This document shows positions 1 to 6,989 of a stretch of 11,278 nt of DNA, piece by piece; position 1 is the stretch's first letter; the number at the start of each line of letters is the position of its first letter. Source of the stretch: an uncultured Eubacteriales bacterium (GTDB lineage Bacteria > Bacillota > Clostridia > Oscillospirales > CAG-272); the NCBI GenBank assembly GCA_900554225.1, contig USGH01000067.1:1-11278 (forward strand). The letters run 5' to 3'. Position numbers and translations under genes: made by a program. The notes under the pieces are model-generated. The model did no database searches, was not told the origin of the DNA, and worked only from the letters and a program-made list of their open reading frames with translations.

Positions 1-257
1 TGAAGCGTGCGGTTGAGGCTGGCTACTGGCAGATGTTCCGGTTCAATCCGGCACTCAAGGCCGAGGGCAAGAATCCCTTCATCCTCGACTGCAAGGAGCC
101 GACCGCTAACTACATCGACTTCATCAAGAACGAGAACCGTTACAACCGTCTGGCGCAGGCAAATCCGGAACGCGCTGCAAAGCTGTTCGAAGAAGCCGAA
201 GAAAACGCCAAGGCGAAGTTCGAACGGCTCACCAAGTACGGCAAGCTGTACGAATAA
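1..257 (+). CDS. nifJ: Pyruvate:ferredoxin (flavodoxin) oxidoreductase, C-terminal end (partial)
   Basis: Only the last 84 complete codons are in the window; the reading frame enters from the left edge (first full codon at position 3) and ends at TAA 255-257. The visible protein starts KRAVEAGYWQMFRFNP and ends LTKYGKLYE. The GYWxxxRFNP segment, the following NPFxLDxKEPTxxYxDF stretch and the lysine/glutamate-rich closing helix are what I recognise as the extreme C-terminus of the single-chain, homodimeric pyruvate:ferredoxin oxidoreductase of anaerobes. That cytoplasmic enzyme decarboxylates pyruvate with CoA to acetyl-CoA and CO2 and passes electrons to ferredoxin, using thiamine diphosphate and 4Fe-4S clusters; none of the cofactor domains lie in the window. 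It is convergent with the minus-strand genes and is followed by a terminator 59 bases after the stop. The identity rests on this tail only; another 2-oxoacid oxidoreductase of the same architecture is the main alternative. Confidence 0.88.
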   Translation, partial: KRAVEAGYWQMFRFNPALKAEGKNPFILDCKEPTANYIDFIKNENRYNRLAQANPERAAKLFEEAEENAKAKFERLTKYGKLYE

Positions 258-315
258 TCGCACAAGCGTGACCCGTGCTGTCGCATGACAGCAGCTGCAC
301 ATACAACCGCATAAC

Positions 316-355
316 AAAAGCCGGTGTACTCCGCTGTGGGTGCATCGGCTTTTTT
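316..355 (+). terminator. Rho-independent terminator of the oxidoreductase gene (possibly bidirectional)
   Basis: The arm AAAAGCCGGTG at 316-326 pairs with CATCGGCTTTT at 343-353 (11 pairs with one G-T wobble), separated by a 16-base loop, and runs into six T residues at 350-355. It lies 59 bases after the stop codon at 257. The A-rich left arm gives a T-run on the other strand too, so it could also stop readthrough from the minus-strand genes. Confidence 0.85.
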
Positions 356-426
356 GTGTATCGCGGCAGGTTGGATTTTCCAAAGCATTATCATGCAGAC
401 TTCCGGAAAAAGTGCGGCGTATACGA

Positions 427-471
427 AAGGAAAAGCGTGAAGGCATCCTTTGTTCCCCTCCACGCTTTTTT
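427..471 (-). terminator. Rho-independent terminator after the ATPase gene (bidirectional)
   Basis: AAAAGCGTG at 431-439 pairs perfectly with CACGCTTTT at 461-469. The stem continues past one mismatch as AGG (441-443) with CCT (457-459). On the minus strand the hairpin begins 5 bases after the ATPase stop codon (474-476) and ends in a CTTTTCCTTT tract. On the plus strand it ends in six T residues (466-471), so it probably serves both convergent transcripts as a second barrier behind the terminator at 316-355. Confidence 0.8.
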
Positions 472-473
472 GC

Positions 474-1340
474 TTATTCCTTTGTTCCCTCAAATAGACC
501 ACGATTGTCCCAGAATAAGGCATAATATGTCTGCATATTCCGGTTTTCCCACCAGGGACGCACCTCTACCCGAAACGTATCGAAATCGTACACAGCGGCG
601 TGCGGCAGGGAGATGAAAAATGGGCTGTGGGTCGCGATCACAAACTGGCATCCGAAGAATCGCGCACAATCCGTGATCCAGCCGGCAAGCTCCGCCTGAT
701 AGACCGGGGAGAGACTGTTCTCCGGCTCATCGAGGAGGTACAGGGCGTTTTCCAGGAAATGCGCTTTATAAAAGGCAAGCGCGTGTTGACCGTTGGAGTC
801 CACGGGATGATAGGTTCCGCCGCCCTCCTCCACATACTGACTGCGGGATTTTCGCCTTGCGCGCACCCGTCTTTCCAGCGCATCGTAATCCGCCATGGAA
901 CGAAACTGCACCAGATCCCCCGCCTGATCCGCCGCCATTTCCCTTGCGTACTCCTCTGTGACAGCCGCGCGTTTTTCGCCGATCTCGCGGTTCGTCTCGC
1001 GTCTGCTTATGATTTCCGCAAACACATCGTCGCTTGTGAACATGGCACTGTCCGGCGGGATCCGGTCGCGGTACACCTCCGCATCGCACATATGGACATA
1101 GCTGCCAAACGCTTCACTTGTATTGAAAAGTCCCAATCGCGGCAGGCGGAGGGTTTCGGCGATCACGTTGAGCAGTGTCGTTTTTCCGGTGCCGTTGCCG
1201 CCGCAGAATACGGTCACCTCCGCGCATTCGATGGTATGCAGTCCGATCCGCGGGAACACGCCGAACGGATATGCATTGCAGTACAGGCGTGCTTCCTCGC
1301 GCGATCGGCTCGGGATGGTAAAGCGGCGCAGGTAGATCAT
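474..1340 (-). CDS. Small ABC/SMC-type AAA ATPase (predicted ATPase, COG3910-like)
   Basis: A 288-residue soluble protein with a complete ATP-binding-cassette core. The Walker A motif is GGNGTGKTT (residues 47-55) and a shortened signature-like SNGQ lies at 182-185. Walker B is LLDEPEN (202-208) with the catalytic Glu205, and the switch histidine is in ATHSP (236-240). The charged segment at about 113-170 between Walker A and the signature is predicted by eye to be helical, as in the lid or short arm of SMC/RecF-like ATPases. There are no membrane segments, so it is not an ordinary transporter subunit by itself. The family I associate with this layout (single-domain predicted ATPases) has no firmly known role. 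GGAGG sits about 8 bases before the ATG at 1338-1340, and the gene starts 13 bases after the stop of the acetyltransferase-glycosidase fusion, so it is the last gene of that operon. No nuclease or toxin partner lies beside it. Confidence 0.82.
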   Translation of the reverse strand: MIYLRRFTIPSRSREEARLYCNAYPFGVFPRIGLHTIECAEVTVFCGGNGTGKTTLLNVIAETLRLPRLGLFNTSEAFGSYVHMCDAEVYRDRIPPDSAMFTSDDVFAEIISRRETNREIGEKRAAVTEEYAREMAADQAGDLVQFRSMADYDALERRVRARRKSRSQYVEEGGGTYHPVDSNGQHALAFYKAHFLENALYLLDEPENSLSPVYQAELAGWITDCARFFGCQFVIATHSPFFISLPHAAVYDFDTFRVEVRPWWENRNMQTYYALFWDNRGLFEGTKE

Positions 1341-1353
1341 GGTCGTCCTCCAT

Positions 1354-3465
1354 TTATTCCGCGTTCACGTGTATACAGTCCTCAATCACCACAGGTGTGT
1401 CCTCTACGCAGATACGGTTGCTGTGGATCGTCACACCATCGGTATTCCGCACGAAAATGCCATGCGCGGCAGCTGCGGTGATCTCGTTGTCCGTGATGGT
1501 AACGTTGCGAATGGTCTGTCCCGCGGGATGGTTGCAATCCGCTTTCACAACGATTCCGGCAGCCTCGCCCCACGCACCGCAATCCGTGATCCGACAGCCG
1601 CGCACCGTGAGATTTGCCGGACAAACGCCCTCATACCAATATGCCTCGGCAGCCGCTACCACAGCAGGGCCCTGCGCGCGATAAAAGGTGCAGTCCTCCA
1701 CGAGAGAATCACGATTTTTGAGCAGTACGCTTCGTGCAAAATGGTGGGCGACATCGCAGCCGACAAACTCCACACGCGGCAGTCTCGTAATGTCGGAAAG
1801 GATCAGCCCGTCCGTGTTCTCCGGCAGCGCATGGTCAAAGGTCACGCGGCACATCCATTCGTCGGGCATCGGTGTGCAGTCCACAACGGTCAGCGTATCC
1901 ACAACCTCCATGGAATCGATCCGCGAAACCTCCACCGTGTCGCCTATGTCGGGGTAATCGAGGGTCTGCGCGTGGGTTCCGTCCGGCGTTTTCTCCTGCG
2001 TGAGAACCGTATTCCCGCCGCATTTGCCGACAACCGCCTGATAGTACCCATGCACATTGGTCGCGTCGTCGCCGTGATGGGAGAAGTGGCAGTGGTAGAA
2101 GCGGAGCAGCCCCTTCATCGCGGTAAAGTGCGTGGCATCCGTGTTCGACGACCAGAACTGCCCCACAGACGGCACGACGGACAGCTCCTCCAGCACCACA
2201 TTCTCACTCCGGTTGCCGACGATCCCCATACCCGGCTGACTGTGGATCGTCACGCCGATCAGATGCACGTTTTTCGCCCGTTCGATGAGGATGGCGGGTC
2301 GTGCATGGAAGGTGTGAACCGTGCAGAACGCATCGCCCGGCTGTATCGCATCGCAGCGGACACGGATTCCAATATGGTGTGGATCGATATAGATCGGCGG
2401 TTCTGCCGCGGCATAGCGATTGGCTCCGGTTGCGGGATCAAAAAAGCCATACCGCAGCCGGATCGGGGATTTCTCCGTGATCGGACACGCATCGTCCAGA
2501 CGGATCACACAATCGCACCAGCCGTCAACCGGATCCGTAAGCGATTCTACCACACCAAACGCATACGGCTTGCGCAGGTGATCGATGGTCAGACCGCAAA
2601 GCGTCACATTTTCGCAGTCCGCAATGGTCACAGGCTCCATGAATCCGTCCACCATAAACACCGTGTGCGCGGCATAGACGGCTGTTCCCTGCTGTCCAGC
2701 AAGTGAAAAACCGCTGTCGTAGCGATAGTGCGGTCGAAACATGACCTTCTGCGGATTCTCGCCCCAATCGCCGGAGAGCACATGCGCCATCGCCTCCCGC
2801 GCCAGCGTCGTGGTGATCCGATACGTTTCCGCAGGGAGCAGAAAATCGCCATTTGGATGCGCTCTCAGATACGCGGATGCTTTTGCAAGGGCGGTCACCG
2901 CGTCGTCGTTCATGGATCCGTAGAAATTCGTGAACGAAACGATCCTGCGGCCGCTGCCTGTGAGATCGATCCAGTATCGCTCTATTTCCTCCTCACCCTG
3001 CAAGATGCGGTTTTCCAGAATACCGCCGTTTTTTTGAATTGTACGTGCGGATGACGGATTTGCTGCATCGCAGATCATCAACACGCGCTCTATTCCCCGG
3101 CTGCGGCATTCGTCCAAGGCAAGCGCAATCATCTTTGTGCCAAGTCCCCGACCACGCATACTGGGACGGATCCCATCGCCGATGTGTCCGCCGTAACGCA
3201 TGAGAAAATCGTTCAGATAATGGCGGATGTTGACGGCTCCCACAAAACGGTTCGTTTCGGTGTCCAGACAGAACAGCGTTGTATCCGGCACTTTTCCATC
3301 CCGCGGTTCTGTGATGTCGATCCCGGCGAAATATGCGTCAAAATCATGATAGTCGTGTTTGCAAATCGACCAGGGGATGATTTTCTCTCCCGCAGCGGTC
3401 CATTCATCCATCATTTCGTTGAGCTGCGCACGGTATTCCGGCGACAGGCGTACAAGCTGCAGCAT
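1354..3465 (-). CDS. GNAT acetyltransferase fused to a GH110-like right-handed beta-helix (alpha-1,3-galactosidase-like) domain
   Basis: A 703-residue protein of two apparently complete domains. Residues 1-168 are a GNAT N-acetyltransferase of the predicted-acetyltransferase type (COG3981-like). The acetyl-CoA pyrophosphate loop is R104-GRGLG, preceded by GGHIGDGIRPS, and the domain closes with the usual ERYWIDL strand. After a TGSGR linker, residues about 174-703 form a parallel beta-helix: a pectate-lyase-like opening (FYGSMNDDAVTAL, then GDFLLPAETYRI), later repeated NV-x-GxxI-like rungs, and the block NTDATHF (441-447) with HHGDDATNVHG (463-473). That block is typical of glycoside hydrolase family 110, inverting alpha-1,3-galactosidases. 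Asp443, Asp466 and Asp467 have the spacing I recall for the catalytic aspartates. No signal peptide or membrane segment is seen, so it should be cytoplasmic. The AGGAGG binding site lies in the last codons of rsmA and the ATG follows that stop by 3 bases. Substrate and acetyl acceptor are unknown. Confidence 0.85.
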   Translation of the reverse strand: MLQLVRLSPEYRAQLNEMMDEWTAAGEKIIPWSICKHDYHDFDAYFAGIDITEPRDGKVPDTTLFCLDTETNRFVGAVNIRHYLNDFLMRYGGHIGDGIRPSMRGRGLGTKMIALALDECRSRGIERVLMICDAANPSSARTIQKNGGILENRILQGEEEIERYWIDLTGSGRRIVSFTNFYGSMNDDAVTALAKASAYLRAHPNGDFLLPAETYRITTTLAREAMAHVLSGDWGENPQKVMFRPHYRYDSGFSLAGQQGTAVYAAHTVFMVDGFMEPVTIADCENVTLCGLTIDHLRKPYAFGVVESLTDPVDGWCDCVIRLDDACPITEKSPIRLRYGFFDPATGANRYAAAEPPIYIDPHHIGIRVRCDAIQPGDAFCTVHTFHARPAILIERAKNVHLIGVTIHSQPGMGIVGNRSENVVLEELSVVPSVGQFWSSNTDATHFTAMKGLLRFYHCHFSHHGDDATNVHGYYQAVVGKCGGNTVLTQEKTPDGTHAQTLDYPDIGDTVEVSRIDSMEVVDTLTVVDCTPMPDEWMCRVTFDHALPENTDGLILSDITRLPRVEFVGCDVAHHFARSVLLKNRDSLVEDCTFYRAQGPAVVAAAEAYWYEGVCPANLTVRGCRITDCGAWGEAAGIVVKADCNHPAGQTIRNVTITDNEITAAAAHGIFVRNTDGVTIHSNRICVEDTPVVIEDCIHVNAE

Positions 3466-3468
3466 GGA

Positions 3469-4401
3469 TCATTCCTCCTGTAGAAGATGTGCCGTCAACG
3501 TACAGAAATCGGCGGCGGAGAGCTTTTCCCCACGGATGTCCTCGCGCATTCCCATTTCCCGGAGTGCGGCGGCTGTTTTATCCTTGGGAAACCGGGACGA
3601 GAGAGAATTGGTGAGGGTTTTGCGTCGCTGCCCAAACGCCAATCCGATCACCTCCGGCACCGTTTGGGCAAAATTGGCGGCAAAGTCAGGATCGTTCGGC
3701 AGTGCGGGATACACGGTGCGGATCCCTCCGTGCGGCACGATGGCGCAGACTGCGGAATCTACCTTTGGTACCGGGTAGAAATTCCCCGCCGATACGTCAA
3801 AAACCTTGTGCGCCTGCGCCTTGAGTCCGACCGCCGCTGTGATTGCACCGTACTCCTTGTCCGTTTCCGCAGCGCAGATCCGTCTCGCCACCTCGAGCTG
3901 GATCATGATCGTGATCCCGGCAAGCGGCACCGGATCGAGCGGGCTCCAGCTTTCAAGAATCTTCATAAGCACCGGAGTCGTGATATAATACGGCAGATTC
4001 GCGCAGATGCTGACCGTGCCGCCGTCCGTGAGCAGATCGCCAAAATGCTCAGCAAGGAACGCGGGCAAATCGAGCTGCATGAAATCTGCCTCCACGACGG
4101 TCACATTGTCCGTATCTCCAAAGACCTCGCCCAAAAGCGGGATCAGACCATGGTCAATCTCCACGCAGACCACGCGGTCAAAATCTGCGCAAAGGTATTG
4201 GGTGAGCGCGCCGACACCGGGACCGATCTCCAGTACCCCGGCGGGCTTGTCCGATGGTGCAAGACGGCGCGCGGAGGCGGAGATCTCCATCGGAACGGCG
4301 GAACGGATGAGAAAATTCTGACCAAAGCCTTTTTTGGGGGCAAGTCCGTAACGATCCAGCAGCGCACGGACCTCGGTGAGATTACATAAATTCAAGGGCA
4401 T
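3469..4401 (-). CDS. rsmA: 16S rRNA (adenine1518-N6/adenine1519-N6)-dimethyltransferase
   Basis: RsmA (KsgA) dimethylates two adjacent adenines in the 3'-terminal hairpin of 16S rRNA with S-adenosylmethionine, late in 30S assembly. The 310-residue reading shows the family motifs in order: KKGFGQNFL (23-31), the AdoMet loop VLEIGPGVGAL (56-66), acidic E81 in VEID, D106 in EADFM, the catalytic NLPYYI (135-140) and NFYPVPKVDS (207-216). Length is near the usual 270-300. The start is uncertain. The ATG at 4401 lies only 2 bases after GAGGAG, whereas the in-frame TTG at 4393-4395 lies 8 bases after it and gives a start reading MNLCNL, which resembles clostridial homologues, so the true protein may be 308 residues. 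Its last codons (LQEE) contain the ribosome binding site of the next gene, so the two are translationally coupled. It lies 88 bases after the mutarotase-like gene. Confidence 0.96.
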   Translation of the reverse strand: MPLNLCNLTEVRALLDRYGLAPKKGFGQNFLIRSAVPMEISASARRLAPSDKPAGVLEIGPGVGALTQYLCADFDRVVCVEIDHGLIPLLGEVFGDTDNVTVVEADFMQLDLPAFLAEHFGDLLTDGGTVSICANLPYYITTPVLMKILESWSPLDPVPLAGITIMIQLEVARRICAAETDKEYGAITAAVGLKAQAHKVFDVSAGNFYPVPKVDSAVCAIVPHGGIRTVYPALPNDPDFAANFAQTVPEVIGLAFGQRRKTLTNSLSSRFPKDKTAAALREMGMREDIRGEKLSAADFCTLTAHLLQEE

Positions 4402-4426
4402 ATCTCCTCATGCGGATAGAATAAAG

Positions 4427-4467
4427 GGGGAGGACTCTCGTCGCGGATTCGCAGGAAAGTCTTCCCC
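4427..4467. other. Hairpin between the mutarotase-like gene and rsmA (possible weak terminator or attenuator)
   Basis: GGGGAGGACT at 4427-4436 pairs with AGTCTTCCCC at 4458-4467. It has ten pairs with one G-T wobble as plus-strand RNA and nine pairs with one A-C mismatch as minus-strand RNA. Downstream on the minus strand it is followed only by CTTTATTC, a poor T-tract, before the rsmA ribosome binding site. It may reduce readthrough from the upstream gene or protect the rsmA message end. The better-paired plus-strand form has no gene to serve. I see no convincing promoter in this 88-base gap. Confidence 0.4.
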
Positions 4468-4489
4468 TCTCTTTGGTTTTGGATATGGT

Positions 4490-5386
4490 TTATCGGCTGC
4501 CCGGGATCACGTTGACGGAGTAGTTCACGGTGTGTGCGCTGCCGGCTGTGAGGGTACGGGCATACTTTTTGCTTCTGGCATCGGTTGTTTCGTCGGAGGA
4601 GGCGGGCAGACCATTCCATGGCTCCAGGCAGACAAACGGAGAACGCTCGTCGGACATCGTCCACAGCCCCAATACCTCCAGACCATCGAAGGTGAAGAGG
4701 ATCCCGCGCCCGGTGTATCGATTGACCAGACGGACCTGCTTGACGGGCAGATTCTGGATGATGAGCGTATCGCCGCCGAACGTATCGTAGGACAACGAAA
4801 GGACATTGTCGTGAATCTTGTCGAGATGGGGCAGGTTCGGATCCATCAGACCGTTTGCCGTTCCCGTGACGTATGCGCCGGACGCGTCTGTGAACACGAG
4901 ATCATAGTCGCTGAAGCGATCTCCGGCATACAGGGGCAGTCGAAAACCGGGATGACCGCCGATGCAATACGTCATGGGGCGGGAATCGCGATTGGTGACC
5001 GTGAACGCAGCGGAAAAGCCGGTGTCGGTAACGGTATAGCGATTCTCGAGACGGAAGCGGAACGGGAACATGGCAAGGGAATCCGCACTTTCCTCCAGTG
5101 CAAAGGCAACGGTATCCGGCGTCTGCAAAACGGGCGTGAACTCGCTTGTTGACGCAAAGCCGTGCTTCATCATGGGATATTCCACCCCGTCGTGCGCCAT
5201 CTTCATATCCTTTGGCGTGCAGACGACCGGGAACAGAACCGGAGCATGCTCACTCCAGAAGCGACAATCCCCGCTCCAGAGATAGGCATTCTCTCCGTCC
5301 GCGTCCACATGGGAATAGCTGTGCATTTCACCGCCGTATGTGGACAGAACCGCTTTCGATTTGGGAGTCTGAATGGTGTAAAACAT
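4490..5386 (-). CDS. Aldose 1-epimerase family protein (galactose mutarotase-like, LacX type)
   Basis: A 298-residue soluble protein of the galactose-mutarotase-like beta-sandwich fold. Visible family motifs are the opening TPKSKAVLSTYGGEM, APVLFPVVC (48-56), MKHGFA with His75 (73-78), GGHPGF with His145 (143-148) and VCLEPWNG with Glu255 (252-258). The two histidines and the glutamate are the residues used for acid-base catalysis of aldose anomerisation in this superfamily. The LFPVV and LEPW versions point to the LacX-like subgroup rather than to classical GalM, and its sugar has generally not been pinned down. AAGGAG lies 6 bases before the ATG. It is separated from glycyl-tRNA synthetase by 141 bases with no clear promoter or terminator, and from rsmA by 88 bases with a hairpin. 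A GH110-like domain encoded two genes downstream would release galactose, so a link through galactose metabolism is possible but unproven. Confidence 0.88.
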   Translation of the reverse strand: MFYTIQTPKSKAVLSTYGGEMHSYSHVDADGENAYLWSGDCRFWSEHAPVLFPVVCTPKDMKMAHDGVEYPMMKHGFASTSEFTPVLQTPDTVAFALEESADSLAMFPFRFRLENRYTVTDTGFSAAFTVTNRDSRPMTYCIGGHPGFRLPLYAGDRFSDYDLVFTDASGAYVTGTANGLMDPNLPHLDKIHDNVLSLSYDTFGGDTLIIQNLPVKQVRLVNRYTGRGILFTFDGLEVLGLWTMSDERSPFVCLEPWNGLPASSDETTDARSKKYARTLTAGSAHTVNYSVNVIPGSR

Positions 5387-5527
5387 ACCGTTCTCCTTGC
5401 CTTATGCCATGTTGCCATACCGTACTGGAATCCATAGCATTTCCATCCACATCCCCCGCGCAAAGCCATGCTCTATGCAGAGAAGGTGCGGAATATGGAC
5501 GCTTGTGGGATTCCTATGGCGAATCGA

Positions 5528-6940
5528 TTAAAATTCGAGATGCTTTTCGATGTATGCCGCAACCTCGGCGATGGGCATACGGACCTGTTCCATGGAGTCT
5601 CTTTCGCGCACCGTCACGCAGCCATCGTTCTGGCAATCAAAGTCGTAGGTGATGCAGAACGGCGTACCGATCTCATCCTGCCGACGATACCGCTTACCGA
5701 TAGAGCCTGCATCGTCAAATTCCACATTGAAACGCTTGCAGAGATCCGTGTACAGCTTTTCATCCGCTTCAGCGGAGAGCTTCTTGGACAACGGCAGAAC
5801 AGCAGCCTTGACCGGAGCAAGTGCCGGATGGAGATGGAGAACCACACGGGTGTCGTTCTTTTCCGGATCGACCACTTCCTCGTCATACGCGTCCACCAGG
5901 AAGGCAAGAGCCACACGATCCGCGCCGAGAGACGGCTCCACCACGTAGGGGATGTACTTTTCGTTCGTTTCCGGATCGAAATATTCCATGGATTCGCCGG
6001 AGACGGTCTGGTGCTGGGTCAGGTCGTAGTCGGTGCGATCCGCGATGCCCCACAGCTCGCCCCATCCAAACGGGAAGAGGAATTCGATGTCGGTCGTACC
6101 CTTGGAGTAGAAGCAAAGCTCCTCCGGGGAATGATCGCGCAGACGGACATTTTCTTCCTGTAAGCCGAGATTGTACAGGAACTGGGCGCAGTAATTCCGC
6201 CAGTAGTTGAACCATTCGAGGTCGGTACCGGGCTTGCAGAAGAACTCCAGCTCCATCTGCTCAAATTCACGGGTGCGGAACACGAAGTTGCCAGGCGTGA
6301 TCTCGTTGCGGAAGGATTTACCGATCTGACCAACGCCAAACGGCATCTTTTTCCGGGAAGAGCGGGCGACATTTTTGAAGTTGACGAAAATACCCTGCGC
6401 GGTTTCCGGGCGGAGATATACCGTATTTGCGGAATCCTCCGTTACGCCGATGAAGGTCTTGAACATCAGATTGAACTTCCGGATCGGGGTGAAGTCCGCG
6501 CTGCCGCAATCCGGGCATACGATGTGGTTTTCCTTGATGTACGCGCTCATTTCATCGTCGGACCAGCCGGCGGGATTCACATCCAGGTGATTCTGGAATG
6601 CGTAGTCTTCAATGAGCTTATCGGCTCTATGACGGCTCTTGCAGACCTTACAGTCCATGAGCGGATCGGAGAAGCCGCCGAGGTGACCGGACGCGACCCA
6701 GGTCTGGGGATTCATGATGATCGCGGAATCGAGACCAACGTTGTACTTGCATTCCGTGACGAATTTTTTCCACCATGCCTTCTTGACGTTGTTCTTGAAC
6801 TCCACACCCAGCGGACCGTAATCCCACGAATTGGACAGACCGCCGTAGATTTCGCTCCCGGCGTAGATAAAGCCTCTGTTCTTGCATAACGCCACGATCT
6901 TATCCATCGTTTTCTCGGCGTTGGACATCCGATTACTCAT
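5528..6940 (-). CDS. glyQS: Glycine--tRNA ligase, homodimeric type
   Basis: A 470-residue class II aminoacyl-tRNA synthetase that charges tRNA-Gly with glycine using ATP. It is the single-chain, alpha-2 type found in many Bacillota rather than the two-subunit GlyQ/GlyS type. Seen are the N-terminal FIYAGSEIYGG...WDYGPLGVEFKNNVK block (24-54), two Cys-x2-Cys pairs (C97/C100 and C142/C145) likely holding zinc, TVYLRPETAQGIFVNF (173-188), and motif 2 at FRNEI...FRTREFEQMELEFF (210-234). Motif 3 is SLGADRVALAFL (337-348), followed by a C-terminal anticodon-binding domain (about 365-470). The length is normal. AAAGGA lies 10 bases before the first of two nearby ATGs; the second, at codon 5, is too far from it. 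The gene follows the LCP-like gene by 48 bases, so it is probably read from that gene's promoter. There is no room for a T-box leader directly in front; instead a 14-base palindrome lies against its ribosome binding site. Confidence 0.97.
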   Translation of the reverse strand: MSNRMSNAEKTMDKIVALCKNRGFIYAGSEIYGGLSNSWDYGPLGVEFKNNVKKAWWKKFVTECKYNVGLDSAIIMNPQTWVASGHLGGFSDPLMDCKVCKSRHRADKLIEDYAFQNHLDVNPAGWSDDEMSAYIKENHIVCPDCGSADFTPIRKFNLMFKTFIGVTEDSANTVYLRPETAQGIFVNFKNVARSSRKKMPFGVGQIGKSFRNEITPGNFVFRTREFEQMELEFFCKPGTDLEWFNYWRNYCAQFLYNLGLQEENVRLRDHSPEELCFYSKGTTDIEFLFPFGWGELWGIADRTDYDLTQHQTVSGESMEYFDPETNEKYIPYVVEPSLGADRVALAFLVDAYDEEVVDPEKNDTRVVLHLHPALAPVKAAVLPLSKKLSAEADEKLYTDLCKRFNVEFDDAGSIGKRYRRQDEIGTPFCITYDFDCQNDGCVTVRERDSMEQVRMPIAEVAAYIEKHLEF

Positions 6941-6953
6941 ATGCTTGTAGTCC

Positions 6954-6967
6954 TTTCATATATGAAA
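6954..6967. promoter_or_regulatory. Perfect 14-base palindrome overlapping the glyQS ribosome binding site
   Basis: TTTCATATATGAAA reads the same on both strands. In minus-strand mRNA it can extend to CUUUUCA-UAUA-UGAAAGG, a 7-pair hairpin (one G-U) whose 3' arm contains the AAAGG used by glyQS. It could mask the ribosome binding site or be a protein operator. An AT-rich palindrome this short could also be chance. Confidence 0.35.
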
Positions 6968-6989
6968 AGTTTTGGATCGTTATCTGAGA

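Noticed and set aside
600..1481. Plus-strand open frame of 293 codons opposite the ATPase gene
   Set aside because: It crosses the boundary between two minus-strand genes and has no motifs, while the minus strand has complete Walker A and B sequences.
1339..2706. Long open frame on the plus strand (455 codons) opposite the acetyltransferase-glycosidase gene
   Set aside because: It mirrors the codon bias of the real gene below it, is rich in Arg and His with no recognisable domain, and has no ribosome binding site. The minus-strand frame has clear GNAT and GH110 motifs.
5387..5527. Promoter or terminator in the 141-base gap between glyQS and the mutarotase-like gene
   Set aside because: Candidate hexamers (for example TTGCGC with a weak -10 17 bases on) are far from consensus and no hairpin with a T-tract was found, so nothing is annotated.
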